The translations under genes were made by a program, and so were the position numbers. Below the pieces are notes generated by a model. It did not search any database, was not told the DNA's origin, and saw only the letters and a program-made list of their open reading frames with translations. DNA of 64,000 nt, taken from contig NZ_SRPF01000002.1 in the NCBI RefSeq assembly GCF_004785685.1, forward strand, positions 434,001-498,000, written 5' to 3'. Every line of letters starts with the position of its first letter. Positions within the stretch are counted from its first letter, which is position 1. The DNA comes from Marinobacter confluentis (lineage in GTDB: Bacteria > Pseudomonadota > Gammaproteobacteria > Pseudomonadales > Oleiphilaceae). Positions 19,421-28,794 of the stretch are shown here, piece by piece.

Positions 19421-21493
19421 TTACTCCCTACCCTTGTGGCCAACAGGCTCAATCAACAGGTTACCCACCTTGTCGACTTCGGCCTGATAACCCGGGAAGA
19501 CCACGGTGGTTGAATCCATCTCGGTAACAATAGCCGGGCCGGGTATCACATGGCCGGGCCAGAGTTTTTCACGGTCATACAGCGTGGCGGTATGGTCCTG
19601 GCCGTCGAAATAGATCGGGCTTTCACCGGTGACGGCGTCACTCAGTTGCTCAGCTTCGGCGGTCCATTCCTTTTCGGTAATGTTTGGCCTGGGTGCCCTG
19701 GCGATGGCGCGCAGGTTGACCAGTTCATGCTCTTCATCCAGCGAGAAACTGAACAGTTGCTGGTGCTCGGCATCAAAAGCCGTTTGCAGCACGCCCAATC
19801 CTTTGGACTTGAGTTCGTCCGGTTCCACGTCCTGGGTCAGCAGCAGGGCCTGACCCTGGTAACGCACGTCGGCCTGCCAGGTAATGGTCTGGTCCTGGCG
19901 GGGAATGTCCTGTCCTTCCAGAGACCGGTTGACCTGTTGGGTCAGGGACTCGAGAATTTCGACAACCTGGGCTTGATCCAGTTTTGAAAAGCCTTTGACC
20001 AGGGACCGCGAGGCTTCGTCTTTTACCCGGGTTGTGGCATCTCCGTAGGCGCAAAGCACCCCCGGCGACGGCGGAACAATCACTGGCCAGGCATCCATCA
20101 GAATACCCAGCGCATTGGCGTGCAGAGGGCCGGCACCGCCAAAGCCACAAAGGGCGAATTCCCGGGGGTCATACCCCTGCTCGACGGAAATCAGCCTCAG
20201 GGCGCCAAACATGTGCTCGTTGGCAATTCGCACTATGCCTTCGGCGGCTTCCTTCAGGGATACGCCCATACCGTCGGCCACTTTCTGGACCGCCGCTTCG
20301 GCCAGATCCCTGCGGATCTCCATATCGCCGCCCAGCTTCTGGTTTGCAGGCAGGTAGCCCAGCACCACGTTGGCATCGGTTACCGTGGGCTGTTCACCAC
20401 CCTTGTTGTAGGCCGCGGGCCCGGGCTCAGCGCCGGCGCTGTCAGGGCCAACCCGCAAGGCGCGGGTCAGCTCCGGTACAAAGGCAATGGAGCCGCCACC
20501 GGCGCCCACGGTGCGCACGTCCACCGACGGTGCCCGAACCGCTACGTCGCCAACCCGGGTTTCCCGGCGCAAACGGGCGCTGTTGTTTTCGATCAACGCC
20601 ACATCGGTTGATGTGCCCCCTACATCGAAGGTCAGTACCTTGTCGAACCCACCTCGGGAGCAGAACCAGATGGCGCCGGCGACACCGCCAGCCGGACCAG
20701 ACAGCAACAGGTTCACCGGCGTATAGGACGCCGAATCGCAGGTCGCCAGACCACCGTCAGAGCGCAGAATGGACAGTTGCACATCGTCTGCCAGCCGCGC
20801 CTTGATCTCGTGCTCCAGATGATCCAGATAATTGGATACCTCGGGGCGAACAAAGCTGTTCACCACCGTGGTTTCCGTGCGTTCGTATTCCTGCATTTCA
20901 GGAACCACGCGGGAGGACAGTGATACCGGTATATCCGGCATCACTTCTGCGGCAATCACCGCAATTTTCTCTTCATTGACACCACTGGCGTAGGCGTTGA
21001 TCAGCGATACCGTCAGCGCTTCGATGCCCGCATCGCGAAGCTGTTCAAGCTTGCCGCGGATATCGGCCTCGTCAAGTTCAGTGACCACCTCACCTTTGGC
21101 ACTGACACGCTCAATAGCTTCCACCGTGTGTTCCAGTGACGCCAGCAATGGCTGCTTGTTGAAGATCACCCAGCCGCCCAGGCCACCCGGTACGAACGAC
21201 CGTGCAATGTGCAATACCTGCCGGTAGCCCTGGGTGGTCACCAGCCCCACCCTGGCCCCTTTCTGGGTCAGGATGGCGTTGGTCGCGACGGTCGTGCCGT
21301 GCATGACCGAGCGTATCTCCCTGGCATCAATCCCGGACGTACGGCAGATTTTCTCGATGCCGTTCAGTACCCCCTGGGACGAGTCAGAGGGTGTAGAGGG
21401 CACCTTCGCGGTATAGGTAGCCCCGGTATCATCATTGATGAGGAGCAGGTCCGTAAAGGTGCCGCCCACATCAACCCCTAGTCGAAAGCTCAT
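19421..21493 (-). CDS. Hydantoinase A/oxoprolinase family subunit (HyuA)
   Basis: 690 aa, an ASKHA-fold ATP-dependent subunit. LGVDVGGTFTDLLLI (phosphate-1 loop) begins at about residue 4; VMHGTTVATNAIL, LLSGPAGGVAGA and LTFDVGGTSTDVALI follow. ATP is probably used to phosphorylate the substrate carbonyl before ring opening or carboxylation. The start at 21493 has a near-perfect AGGAGG ribosome-binding site; the frame upstream of it runs into the DUF1329 gene and is not needed. No third, acetone-carboxylase gamma-like, subunit is present, which favours a hydantoinase or lactamase role over acetone carboxylase. Confidence 0.88.
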   Translation of the reverse strand: MSFRLGVDVGGTFTDLLLINDDTGATYTAKVPSTPSDSSQGVLNGIEKICRTSGIDAREIRSVMHGTTVATNAILTQKGARVGLVTTQGYRQVLHIARSFVPGGLGGWVIFNKQPLLASLEHTVEAIERVSAKGEVVTELDEADIRGKLEQLRDAGIEALTVSLINAYASGVNEEKIAVIAAEVMPDIPVSLSSRVVPEMQEYERTETTVVNSFVRPEVSNYLDHLEHEIKARLADDVQLSILRSDGGLATCDSASYTPVNLLLSGPAGGVAGAIWFCSRGGFDKVLTFDVGGTSTDVALIENNSARLRRETRVGDVAVRAPSVDVRTVGAGGGSIAFVPELTRALRVGPDSAGAEPGPAAYNKGGEQPTVTDANVVLGYLPANQKLGGDMEIRRDLAEAAVQKVADGMGVSLKEAAEGIVRIANEHMFGALRLISVEQGYDPREFALCGFGGAGPLHANALGILMDAWPVIVPPSPGVLCAYGDATTRVKDEASRSLVKGFSKLDQAQVVEILESLTQQVNRSLEGQDIPRQDQTITWQADVRYQGQALLLTQDVEPDELKSKGLGVLQTAFDAEHQQLFSFSLDEEHELVNLRAIARAPRPNITEKEWTAEAEQLSDAVTGESPIYFDGQDHTATLYDREKLWPGHVIPGPAIVTEMDSTTVVFPGYQAEVDKVGNLLIEPVGHKGRE

Positions 21494-21530
21494 ACTTCCT
21501 CCTGACTGTTCAGTCGGGTATTTGCGGGCA

Positions 21531-22796
21531 TCAGCGTACTGCTGCCTGCTCAAGTTCGCGGAGACTGATGGAATCACCATCGGTGCCTTCAGTGTTCAGT
21601 TTCGCGTTGGCTGCCAGCACGAAAATAGTCGCGTGGCGACGCTGGTAATCGATGGTGAAACCGGCGTTGGATACGATGCCACGGTCGCCGTCTTCTGTCT
21701 CAATGGTCTTGAGGTTGTAGTTCATCCATTTCCAGAATTCGCCCTTGCGGTCGTACACATCCGCCATATAGAAACGCGGGAACTTGGTGTCCATGTACAT
21801 GACCTTCTTGCTGTAGGGGTGCTCTGGCGGAGCAACTGCCTCAATAACCCAGACTTCGCGTGGCTCCCACTGGTCGCTAGGGTTCCAGTATGGCGCGTTT
21901 TCCAGATCAACAATCGGATACTCAGCGTTGCCGCTGGCATCCTGGTCCCAGGAGGTCGCCTGACTGTTTGCCACCACCAGAATCTTGCGCTTGCCCAGCA
22001 GCTTGTATTCCGGGTACCAGGTCGGGTGGGCGTTGAAGATCTCGATGTCGTCGTTCAACTGGTCAGTACCACCAATGGGGTCCATCCAGGTGCCACCCGA
22101 CAGGCGGCGGGTACGACGAACGGATTTCAGATACGCCCAGCTATCATCCAGTTTCGGGCTGTCGTAGCGCACGGTGAACAGGCCCAGGCCACGAATGTCG
22201 TTGGGGTAAGTGGCGTAAAGCAGCTGCTTCCACAGTATATCGCCATCGCCTTCCACGGTGCTTTCCTCACCCAGGCGACCTTTCATGTAGTACCGGCGCA
22301 GCACCCATTCCTGGGTCCGTTCCAGACCACGTTCATCATCAATGAACAGATAGGCGAACTCAGGATAATCCTGGAAGTTCTTGGTTGGCTGGGCCACATG
22401 GTGGTTCCAGATCAGCTTTTCAGCGGCATTAGGCGTGTCTTCCGTTACGTCGGGAAACGGCATGCCAGCCTTCCAGCCTTCCATCATCCGTGTTTCCGGA
22501 TTAAAAGTTGCCTGGTCAGAGTACTGCTCAGTCGCTGCAAGATAATCGCTACCTAACTGAATCTCTTCAGAGGCCTTCAGGGTAATCTGCAGACCTTCTT
22601 CCCGAATCAATCGCTTTTGCAGGTCGGTCAACAGGGAATCAATGCTGTCGCCCTCGAACGTGTTATTCAATTGCTCGCTCAGGTTACCGGCATTGATCAC
22701 ATCGCCCGGCGACAGCTCTGCCGCCACCAGACTTCCGGCGCTCGCCAACAGGCCAATGGCCAGGGTAAGACGTTTGATAGATGTCATTGTTTTCAT
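21531..22796 (-). CDS. DUF1329 periplasmic protein
   Basis: 421 aa with a Sec signal peptide (MKTMTSIKRLTLAIGLLASAGSLVAA, cut near residue 26). The mature protein matches DUF1329, a LolA/LolB-like lipid-binding fold, by stretches such as GWKAGMPFP, RTRRLSGGTWMD and HPYSKKVMYMD. DUF1329 genes are commonly found next to DUF1302, RND and YCF48-like genes in bacteria that handle hydrophobic substrates. A periplasmic carrier between an outer-membrane pore and the RND protein is a reasonable inference, not shown. Gap to the DUF1302 gene is 10 bp; gap to hyuA is 37 bp. Confidence 0.88.
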   Translation of the reverse strand: MKTMTSIKRLTLAIGLLASAGSLVAAELSPGDVINAGNLSEQLNNTFEGDSIDSLLTDLQKRLIREEGLQITLKASEEIQLGSDYLAATEQYSDQATFNPETRMMEGWKAGMPFPDVTEDTPNAAEKLIWNHHVAQPTKNFQDYPEFAYLFIDDERGLERTQEWVLRRYYMKGRLGEESTVEGDGDILWKQLLYATYPNDIRGLGLFTVRYDSPKLDDSWAYLKSVRRTRRLSGGTWMDPIGGTDQLNDDIEIFNAHPTWYPEYKLLGKRKILVVANSQATSWDQDASGNAEYPIVDLENAPYWNPSDQWEPREVWVIEAVAPPEHPYSKKVMYMDTKFPRFYMADVYDRKGEFWKWMNYNLKTIETEDGDRGIVSNAGFTIDYQRRHATIFVLAANAKLNTEGTDGDSISLRELEQAAVR

Positions 22797-22806
22797 GATG
22801 CTCTCC

Positions 22807-24483
22807 TCAGAACTGGTAGGTCAGACGGGCGGTAAGCTGGTCGTTGCCCGAGAAGTAACCGAACAGGTTGGTATCGTTAAAGCCTTCCAGCGGGCGCTCC
22901 TGATCTGTCTCATGGAAGAAGATATCCGCTTCCAAACGAACCCGGACGTGGTCGCCATAGGCCAGCTCAACCGACGGAATCACAAAACCACCGCCGTAGG
23001 TCAGGTCAGAACCGACCGCCAGGGAAGGATTGATCTGGTCATTGGCATAGTTGGTGGCCAGAACCGCTGTGATGATGCTGCTGAACTCCTCGGTCTCGCC
23101 GCCAAAGCCGGCCAGATTCACCAGTTGCTCATCTTCGTCAAAGTCGGTGATGTAGTTGCTGAACAACTGCACGGTGAAGAAGGACGGGCGGCTGGTGCCA
23201 AGCACGTTCTGCAGGTCTAACTGCTTGTCTATGCGGATCATGGTGCGCACCAGGCTCTTCTCTTCGATGCCGCAAAAACCCGGGAAGAAGCCACAGGCCT
23301 CACCGGCACCCAGACCCGCCAGTCCGCCAGCAGTGCCGACGTTGTAGGGTGCATCTGGTATGTAGGCAATTTCGGTACTGAACACCAGGTCCGGCCCGGC
23401 GAAGTAGTTGTTGGCGGTTACACCGAAGATGTCGATGTAGGGGTAGATGAACTCTCCCGCCTCTGCCGGGTCGCCCTCGTAGTCGTAGGGGTTGGTCTGA
23501 AGATCAGGACGGGCACCGTTAGCCACCGGGTTCGGATTGACCACCGGATTCGGGTTGGGTCCATGGAACCAGCCCAGCGAGTAGCCCCAGTCGCCAGCCA
23601 GGCCGTTCCAACGCAGGCCGTAGGAATCGTCATCCATATCGGCTTCTGAGTGGTCATAGTTATAGGGTACATTTGCACCCAGCGGTGCCGCCTCAAAGGT
23701 AATACCCTTGTTCGGATTGTTGGCCCAGCGTCCGCCTTCGACGTCATAGCTGTTACCGCGGTCTTCGCTGTCGTTCAGGCGTCCGGGTATGTAGAGCAGT
23801 TGCACACTGCCATCAAGGCTGTCCACGCGCTGGACCAGGTTGACCAGGTTCAGCGGCTTGCGAAGCTCTTCGTTCTCTGGTTCCAGAAACGAACGCCAGC
23901 GGAAATCGTAGCCGTGTACTACGTCCAGCAACTGGAAGAAGTCGGTCTCACCCCAGACCACCTGCTGCCGGCCCACTTTCAGGTTGGTGGTATCGGTCAC
24001 ATCGCCCTGCAGCCACAGCTCGCGGATATCCTCGCTGTCATAGACATCGCGACGAAGGTCCACGGAGGTTCCGGGCGCACCACCCGTCTGCGCCCATTCA
24101 TCGGCCACGGCCTGCAGGTCCTTGAGGTAGTCTGTCGGCGTTTCCCGCGCTACCCGGCCGGTAAACTTGAACCTTACGCCGTCGAAATCCCGGAACAGGT
24201 TCAGCTTGCCAACGGTTCGAGCCATGGACAGGTCGTAGCGATAATCATCCCGCTGCTCGCCGTCGAACACGTTCGGCCCTGGGCCAATCAGCGTCGGGTT
24301 CTCCAGATTCCAGGACAGATATTCCCGGATGTAACCGCTGACCTCCCAGTCTTTGGTCAACCAGTCTTCCTCAGCCAACACCGTCCGGGGAACCCCCAGA
24401 GAGGCGACCATTACCCCCGCAGCCAGAAGCGCAGGCTTCCAGGGGTGGCTATCCACATGGATTTTCTTTTTTTCGGTTTTCAT
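22807..24483 (-). CDS. DUF1302 outer-membrane beta-barrel protein
   Basis: 558 aa. Residues 1-38 are a signal peptide ending TVLAEEDW. The rest alternates amphipathic strands and ends in Leu-Thr-Tyr-Gln-Phe, the terminal-aromatic pattern used for outer-membrane insertion. WEVSGYIREYLSWNLENP near the mature N-terminus and the LKVGRQQVVWGETDFF segment are DUF1302 features. Likely a pore for hydrophobic molecules, by analogy with family neighbourhoods. It lies 15 bp after the RND gene and 10 bp before the DUF1329 gene. Confidence 0.88.
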   Translation of the reverse strand: MKTEKKKIHVDSHPWKPALLAAGVMVASLGVPRTVLAEEDWLTKDWEVSGYIREYLSWNLENPTLIGPGPNVFDGEQRDDYRYDLSMARTVGKLNLFRDFDGVRFKFTGRVARETPTDYLKDLQAVADEWAQTGGAPGTSVDLRRDVYDSEDIRELWLQGDVTDTTNLKVGRQQVVWGETDFFQLLDVVHGYDFRWRSFLEPENEELRKPLNLVNLVQRVDSLDGSVQLLYIPGRLNDSEDRGNSYDVEGGRWANNPNKGITFEAAPLGANVPYNYDHSEADMDDDSYGLRWNGLAGDWGYSLGWFHGPNPNPVVNPNPVANGARPDLQTNPYDYEGDPAEAGEFIYPYIDIFGVTANNYFAGPDLVFSTEIAYIPDAPYNVGTAGGLAGLGAGEACGFFPGFCGIEEKSLVRTMIRIDKQLDLQNVLGTSRPSFFTVQLFSNYITDFDEDEQLVNLAGFGGETEEFSSIITAVLATNYANDQINPSLAVGSDLTYGGGFVIPSVELAYGDHVRVRLEADIFFHETDQERPLEGFNDTNLFGYFSGNDQLTARLTYQF

Positions 24484-24498
24484 ATGAATTACCCATTC

Positions 24499-26892
24499 TC
24501 AGTGAGTGGATTGCGCTAGCCGGTCCGAATTTCGGGCGGGATCGGCCTGTGTTGGTGAGTCACCGAATATGAATTTCGGCTTTAACACCCGGACAAGGGA
24601 GGGCATGACGAACAGCGAGGTAAACGCTGACACGAGCAGCCACAGCCCGATGAGAGTGCCCATCTCCGCCTGGAAGCGAAGGGACGAGAAAGACCAGAGC
24701 AGAACGCCAGCCGCCAGGGTGACGGATGTCAGAAGTACACCGCGCCCTGCGGAATAGAGCGACTGGCGGATGGCTTCCATATGATCGGCGTCGGGATACT
24801 TCTCAAGATATTCCTTGATCGAATCGACGATGTAGAAGGCGTAATCGACTCCCAGCCCGATGCCCAGCGCCACCACAGGCAGTGTGCTGATGCTCATGCC
24901 GATGCCCTGCCACGCCATGAAGGCAAAGGTCACCACATTCGAAATCAGCACCGGAACGATGAAAAAGATACCGCTGGCCGACGACCGGTAAACCGCCAGG
25001 CAGGAAAGAATGACCACCAGCAGCGCCAGGGCGATGGCCTCGATCTGGTCCGACAGCAGGATTTCATTGACCGCCGCGATAATGCCCAGGGAACCCCCTG
25101 CCAGCCGAACGTCCACACCCTCCAGCGGGTTATCGGCGATAAAGCGCTTGATCTGGTAAGTGGCCTGGCGCAGCGTTTCACCCTGGCGGTCGCGGAAAAA
25201 CAGGATCACTGAGCCGTTGCGGAACAGGGTGTCGGCAAATTGCGCCAGGTCATCCGGGGCTGCGCCCTGCATGTAGAAACTGATCAGTTCGCCGTTTTCA
25301 ATCCGGGTGTTGCCCAGCTCGCCGTACCGGGGGTTGCCTTCGTACAGGTTGCGCCGCACGTCCACCACAATGTCCGCCAGCGAAATGCTGCCACCGACCT
25401 GGGGCATGCGTTCCATCCGGCGCTGGAAACGCTGCATCCAGTCGAGGACGTCCGGACGTTTGAGCGCATCGTCCTCGTCCCCTTCCAGTACAATGAACAT
25501 CTGTTCGGTGCCGGGATAATTGGCGTTGATCAGCGCGCTGTCGCGGTTGAAGGAAGAGTCTTCCCAGAGTATTGGGGAACCGGTCGTCGCATCGCCAATG
25601 GTCAGATCCGTGGCTTTGAAAACCAGCAAACCAACACCCACCAGCGTAATGGGCAGAACATAATAGCGTCCCCGGGTTTCGACCACCTTTACTGCAACGT
25701 TCAGAACCGCCGTCAGCAGAAAACGCAGATTGACCGGATGGGCGTAACGCAACGGCGCCTTGACCCAGCTCAGCATGACGGGCGTGAGAATGACCGCTGA
25801 AAATCCGATGGTCATGACCCAGATGGCGCCGATGATGGAGACCTTCTGAAGCAGCGGAATCGGCGTCAGCACCACACAGAGAATGGCGCCCGCATCAGAC
25901 ACCAGCCCCAACAGACCGGGCCTGAACAGTTCTTTCATGGTCTGTTCCGCGGCCAGCCTTGGAGCCACGCCTTCGCCGTCGCACAGATCGTCAAATCGGG
26001 TAATGAGCTGTACCGCGTGGCTGAAACAGCGGGCTGTAATGATGAATGCCACCACAATGACCAATGGGTCAAAGTTGAATCCCAGCAAAACGCCGATACC
26101 CAGGGCCCAGATGGTGGATACCACGCCGCTGAGCAATGGCAACAGCGTGCCGCGCCAGGTCCGGTTCAGCAGAAACAGCGCCAGCAGCATGGCTGCCAGT
26201 GACAGCAGGGCAATGGCCACGGTTTCTTCCAGATAGAAATCCACCCAGCCATACAGAATCGGCTCGCCGACAACGTGGTGGGACACCTGATCCTTGATCG
26301 GCGAGTCATCCAGAATCGCCTGGATCTGCGGAAAGATCTTGCTGTAATCCACCAGGTGATCGTAGAAATCCATCTGCAGCAGCGTGGAGCCCAGGTCCTG
26401 CTCAACGTAGATGCCGTAAACCAGAGGGTTATTCACCACCGCCTCTTCAAGCTCCTGAATGCCCTGCTGGCTTTCCGGCACATCTGGCCACATCAATGGG
26501 ACGCTTTCGATGCCCATGGACGAAGCGCTGACCGACTTCAGCTTGCGGGACGCCAGGGACACCACCTGAAACGGATTTACGCCACTGACTTTTGCCAGCT
26601 CGCGGGTCACCCGCTGCACTTCTTCCAGGATCGGAGCGGTAAAGATAGTGCCTTCATTGGCTTCGATCAGAATGCTGACCTTGTTGGTACCACCAAAGGT
26701 ATCTTTATATCCCTCGTGTACATCGACATAGGGATGGTTGCTGGGCACCATGTCGCTGAATACGGTGCGCACGTCCATGGTGAACAGCGTCAGCGACATC
26801 AGCAGTGTGGACACCAGGATGACCGCGGCCACGGGCACCCGATGGCGAATACAGAACTCGGATAAAGACCCTGCAAACCGGCTGACTGACAT
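24499..26892 (-). CDS. RND/MMPL-superfamily transporter
   Basis: 797 aa. Layout is typical of hydrophobe/amphiphile (HAE) or MMPL transporters: one N-terminal helix, a periplasmic domain, five or six helices around residues 215-420, a second periplasmic domain, and a final helix block from about 615 to 775. Motifs include TVFSDMVPSNHPYV, GVDYAFYIVDSIKEYL (with a membrane Asp, as in proton-relay sites) and a matching GVLLTSVTLAAGVLLW helix. The genes for an adaptor protein and TolC are absent; the DUF1302/DUF1329 pair may replace them. Transport of lipid-like molecules is inferred; direction is unknown. Confidence 0.88.
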   Translation of the reverse strand: MSVSRFAGSLSEFCIRHRVPVAAVILVSTLLMSLTLFTMDVRTVFSDMVPSNHPYVDVHEGYKDTFGGTNKVSILIEANEGTIFTAPILEEVQRVTRELAKVSGVNPFQVVSLASRKLKSVSASSMGIESVPLMWPDVPESQQGIQELEEAVVNNPLVYGIYVEQDLGSTLLQMDFYDHLVDYSKIFPQIQAILDDSPIKDQVSHHVVGEPILYGWVDFYLEETVAIALLSLAAMLLALFLLNRTWRGTLLPLLSGVVSTIWALGIGVLLGFNFDPLVIVVAFIITARCFSHAVQLITRFDDLCDGEGVAPRLAAEQTMKELFRPGLLGLVSDAGAILCVVLTPIPLLQKVSIIGAIWVMTIGFSAVILTPVMLSWVKAPLRYAHPVNLRFLLTAVLNVAVKVVETRGRYYVLPITLVGVGLLVFKATDLTIGDATTGSPILWEDSSFNRDSALINANYPGTEQMFIVLEGDEDDALKRPDVLDWMQRFQRRMERMPQVGGSISLADIVVDVRRNLYEGNPRYGELGNTRIENGELISFYMQGAAPDDLAQFADTLFRNGSVILFFRDRQGETLRQATYQIKRFIADNPLEGVDVRLAGGSLGIIAAVNEILLSDQIEAIALALLVVILSCLAVYRSSASGIFFIVPVLISNVVTFAFMAWQGIGMSISTLPVVALGIGLGVDYAFYIVDSIKEYLEKYPDADHMEAIRQSLYSAGRGVLLTSVTLAAGVLLWSFSSLRFQAEMGTLIGLWLLVSAFTSLFVMPSLVRVLKPKFIFGDSPTQADPARNSDRLAQSTH

Positions 26893-26894
26893 GA

Positions 26895-27872
26895 TTACTC
26901 GCCCCCCTCAGGCCATTGCGTCCAGCGCTCACCAGACAGCCGGCCAATGGTTGAGCCAGCGAGCAGAACGCTTTCTTCGGTTGCCATCAGGCGGGCGTGA
27001 TAGCCGCTTGCGAAACCATCCGGCTGTATGTCTGACCATTTCGCCCCGTTATCCGAGCTGATAAGGGCGCCACCATTGCCTGTGGCCAGCCATCGTTCGC
27101 CGTCGTATATCACGTCGTAGAGGTGTTCTTCGGTGCCGGATTGGTGGCGCTGCCAGCTCTCGCCGCCATTCATGCTGAGGTAGACCACCCCTCCGTTGCC
27201 CACAATGACACCCTGGTCGTCATTAAAGGCAAGTGAACGCAGGCTCTCATAACCCAACTCTTCGCCTTGCCAGGACTGGCCGTTATCAGTGGACTGGTAA
27301 AGCGTGCCAAATTCCGCGGTGACCCAGAGCCGGCCATCGGAAGAACGGGCGATATCGTTCATCGCCACATCGCCGTCAAGGCTGAGGTCGGTCCAGTTCT
27401 GACCGTCGGCGCTGCCCCGGAAGACGGCACCCATTTCGCCAATGGCCCAGAAATGACCATCCAGCCAGGCGACCTCAATCAGCTTGCCGGCAATCTCGGA
27501 AACCGGAAGTTGCTGGCTCTCCCAGCCCGAGCCGTCGTTGCGAAACAGCCAGCCCTGATTGCCAACGGCGACCACAAGGCCGGTATCGGAAGTGGCGATG
27601 CCCTGGAGATTAATGGCCCGCTCCATGCTGTGGCGAACCCAGCTATCGTCCGCACCGTTGCGCTCCAGAATCACGCCGTTGTTGCCCGCAAACCAGACAC
27701 TGCTCTGCGGTGAACCGGCGACGTCATAGAACAGATCCCGAGGCTCACTCAACGGCTGGGGCAGCGGCAGCGGCTCTACCGTCGGTTTGATAAACGCAGC
27801 GGCATAGGCCAGACCGCTGACCACCGCCCAGGGGGCGATCTGCGCGGCAAACCCGAGCACTTTACCCACCAT
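26895..27872 (-). CDS. YCF48-related beta-propeller protein (BNR-repeat, membrane-anchored)
   Basis: 325 aa. An N-terminal hydrophobic segment (APWAVVSGLAYAAAF) anchors the protein or acts as an uncleaved signal. The rest consists of repeats with the propeller pattern of photosystem II assembly factor Ycf48, for example VWFAGNNGVILER, VAVGNQGWLFRN, WAIGEMGAVFRG, WVTAEFGTLYQS, and Asp-box-like STDNGQSWQG and SSDNGAKWSD. Such genes recur next to RND/DUF1302/DUF1329 genes. It probably serves as a periplasmic partner of the transporter. It overlaps the upstream lyase gene by 11 bp and lies 2 bp before the RND gene. Confidence 0.85.
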   Translation of the reverse strand: MVGKVLGFAAQIAPWAVVSGLAYAAAFIKPTVEPLPLPQPLSEPRDLFYDVAGSPQSSVWFAGNNGVILERNGADDSWVRHSMERAINLQGIATSDTGLVVAVGNQGWLFRNDGSGWESQQLPVSEIAGKLIEVAWLDGHFWAIGEMGAVFRGSADGQNWTDLSLDGDVAMNDIARSSDGRLWVTAEFGTLYQSTDNGQSWQGEELGYESLRSLAFNDDQGVIVGNGGVVYLSMNGGESWQRHQSGTEEHLYDVIYDGERWLATGNGGALISSDNGAKWSDIQPDGFASGYHARLMATEESVLLAGSTIGRLSGERWTQWPEGGE

Positions 27873-28791
27873 GGCCAGGCCCCTCGTTGCGCTTTTCCCA
27901 CTGCTGGGTCAGCCAGCGGAAGGATTTACCGCCAAGACTCATGCCGGTCAGGGCTTCCACTTCACGAACCACGGGCACCAGCTCCAGCGGATCGATACCG
28001 GTCTGGTAGCCCATGCTGTCCAGCATCAGTACCACATCTTCAGTGGCCACGTTGCCGGTCGCCCCCGGTGAGAAGGGGCAGCCGCCAAGGCCACCAATCG
28101 ACGAATCGAATTCCCTGACCCCGCAGTCAACTGACGCGAGGATGTTCGCCAGGGCCATGCCCCGGGTATCGTGAAAATGACAGGATACTTTTTCCAGGGG
28201 CGCGACCCGCGACACTTCCTGGAGTACCTGGCGCACCTGAGCCGGGTTGGCAGCACCAATGGTGTCGGCGATGATGATCTTTGCCGCACCGGCCGCCTGC
28301 ATGTGTTCGGCAAACTGTCTGACCACTGACGGAGCCACCCTGCCCTCAAACGGACACTCGAAGGCCACCGCCAGATAGGCCTGCACTTCAACACCGTCAT
28401 CACAACCCCGGCGTACAATGGCTTCACAGACCTGGGCAGTCTGGTCCAGCGACATCCGGATGTTTTTCTGGTTCATGGTTTCAGTCACTGACAGAACCAC
28501 GTTCATCACTCTTGCGCCGGCTGCCAGTGCCAGTTCGTAGCCCTTCATGTTGGGAATCAGCCCGGCGTAGCGCACAGAATCCGAAGATGGCAGGGCAGCA
28601 AACACCCGGTCAGTGCCCGCCATCTGTGGCACCGCTTTGGGTGACACAAAACTTCCGGCTTCCAGATTGCGGATGCCCACACCCACAAGATGGCCGATCA
28701 TCGCCAGGCGATCTTCAACCGACAGGGTTTTACCCTGGCTCTGAAGGCCATCACGCGGACCCACTTCATTAATGCGAACTGTGTCAGCCAT
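27862..28791 (-). CDS. HMG-CoA lyase-family enzyme (hydroxymethylglutaryl- or citramalyl-CoA lyase-like)
   Basis: 309 aa, standard TIM-barrel length. Catalytic features of the HMG-CoA lyase branch are intact: VGPRDGLQ with the catalytic Arg, CHFHDTRGMALAN with metal-binding His residues, and GLGGCPFSPGATGNVATED with the conserved Cys. These enzymes split a 3-hydroxyacyl-CoA retro-Claisen style; relatives use HMG-CoA or citramalyl-CoA. It follows a CaiB CoA-transferase by 3 bp, which suggests that the transferase makes its CoA-ester substrate. Leucine-degradation partners (MCC, isovaleryl-CoA dehydrogenase) are not nearby, so a non-leucine substrate is likely. Confidence 0.88.
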   Translation of the reverse strand: MADTVRINEVGPRDGLQSQGKTLSVEDRLAMIGHLVGVGIRNLEAGSFVSPKAVPQMAGTDRVFAALPSSDSVRYAGLIPNMKGYELALAAGARVMNVVLSVTETMNQKNIRMSLDQTAQVCEAIVRRGCDDGVEVQAYLAVAFECPFEGRVAPSVVRQFAEHMQAAGAAKIIIADTIGAANPAQVRQVLQEVSRVAPLEKVSCHFHDTRGMALANILASVDCGVREFDSSIGGLGGCPFSPGATGNVATEDVVLMLDSMGYQTGIDPLELVPVVREVEALTGMSLGGKSFRWLTQQWEKRNEGPGHGG

Positions 28792-28794
28792 GAA

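Noticed and set aside
19421-21493. Acetone carboxylase alpha/beta pair
   Set aside because: HyuA/HyuB are shared by several enzymes; the small third subunit of acetone carboxylase is absent and the downstream amidase favours a hydantoinase or lactamase route.
27862-28791. Leucine degradation HMG-CoA lyase
   Set aside because: The partner genes of leucine degradation (biotin carboxylase, isovaleryl-CoA dehydrogenase, glutaconyl hydratase) are not nearby, so the leucine role was not adopted although the catalytic residues would allow it.
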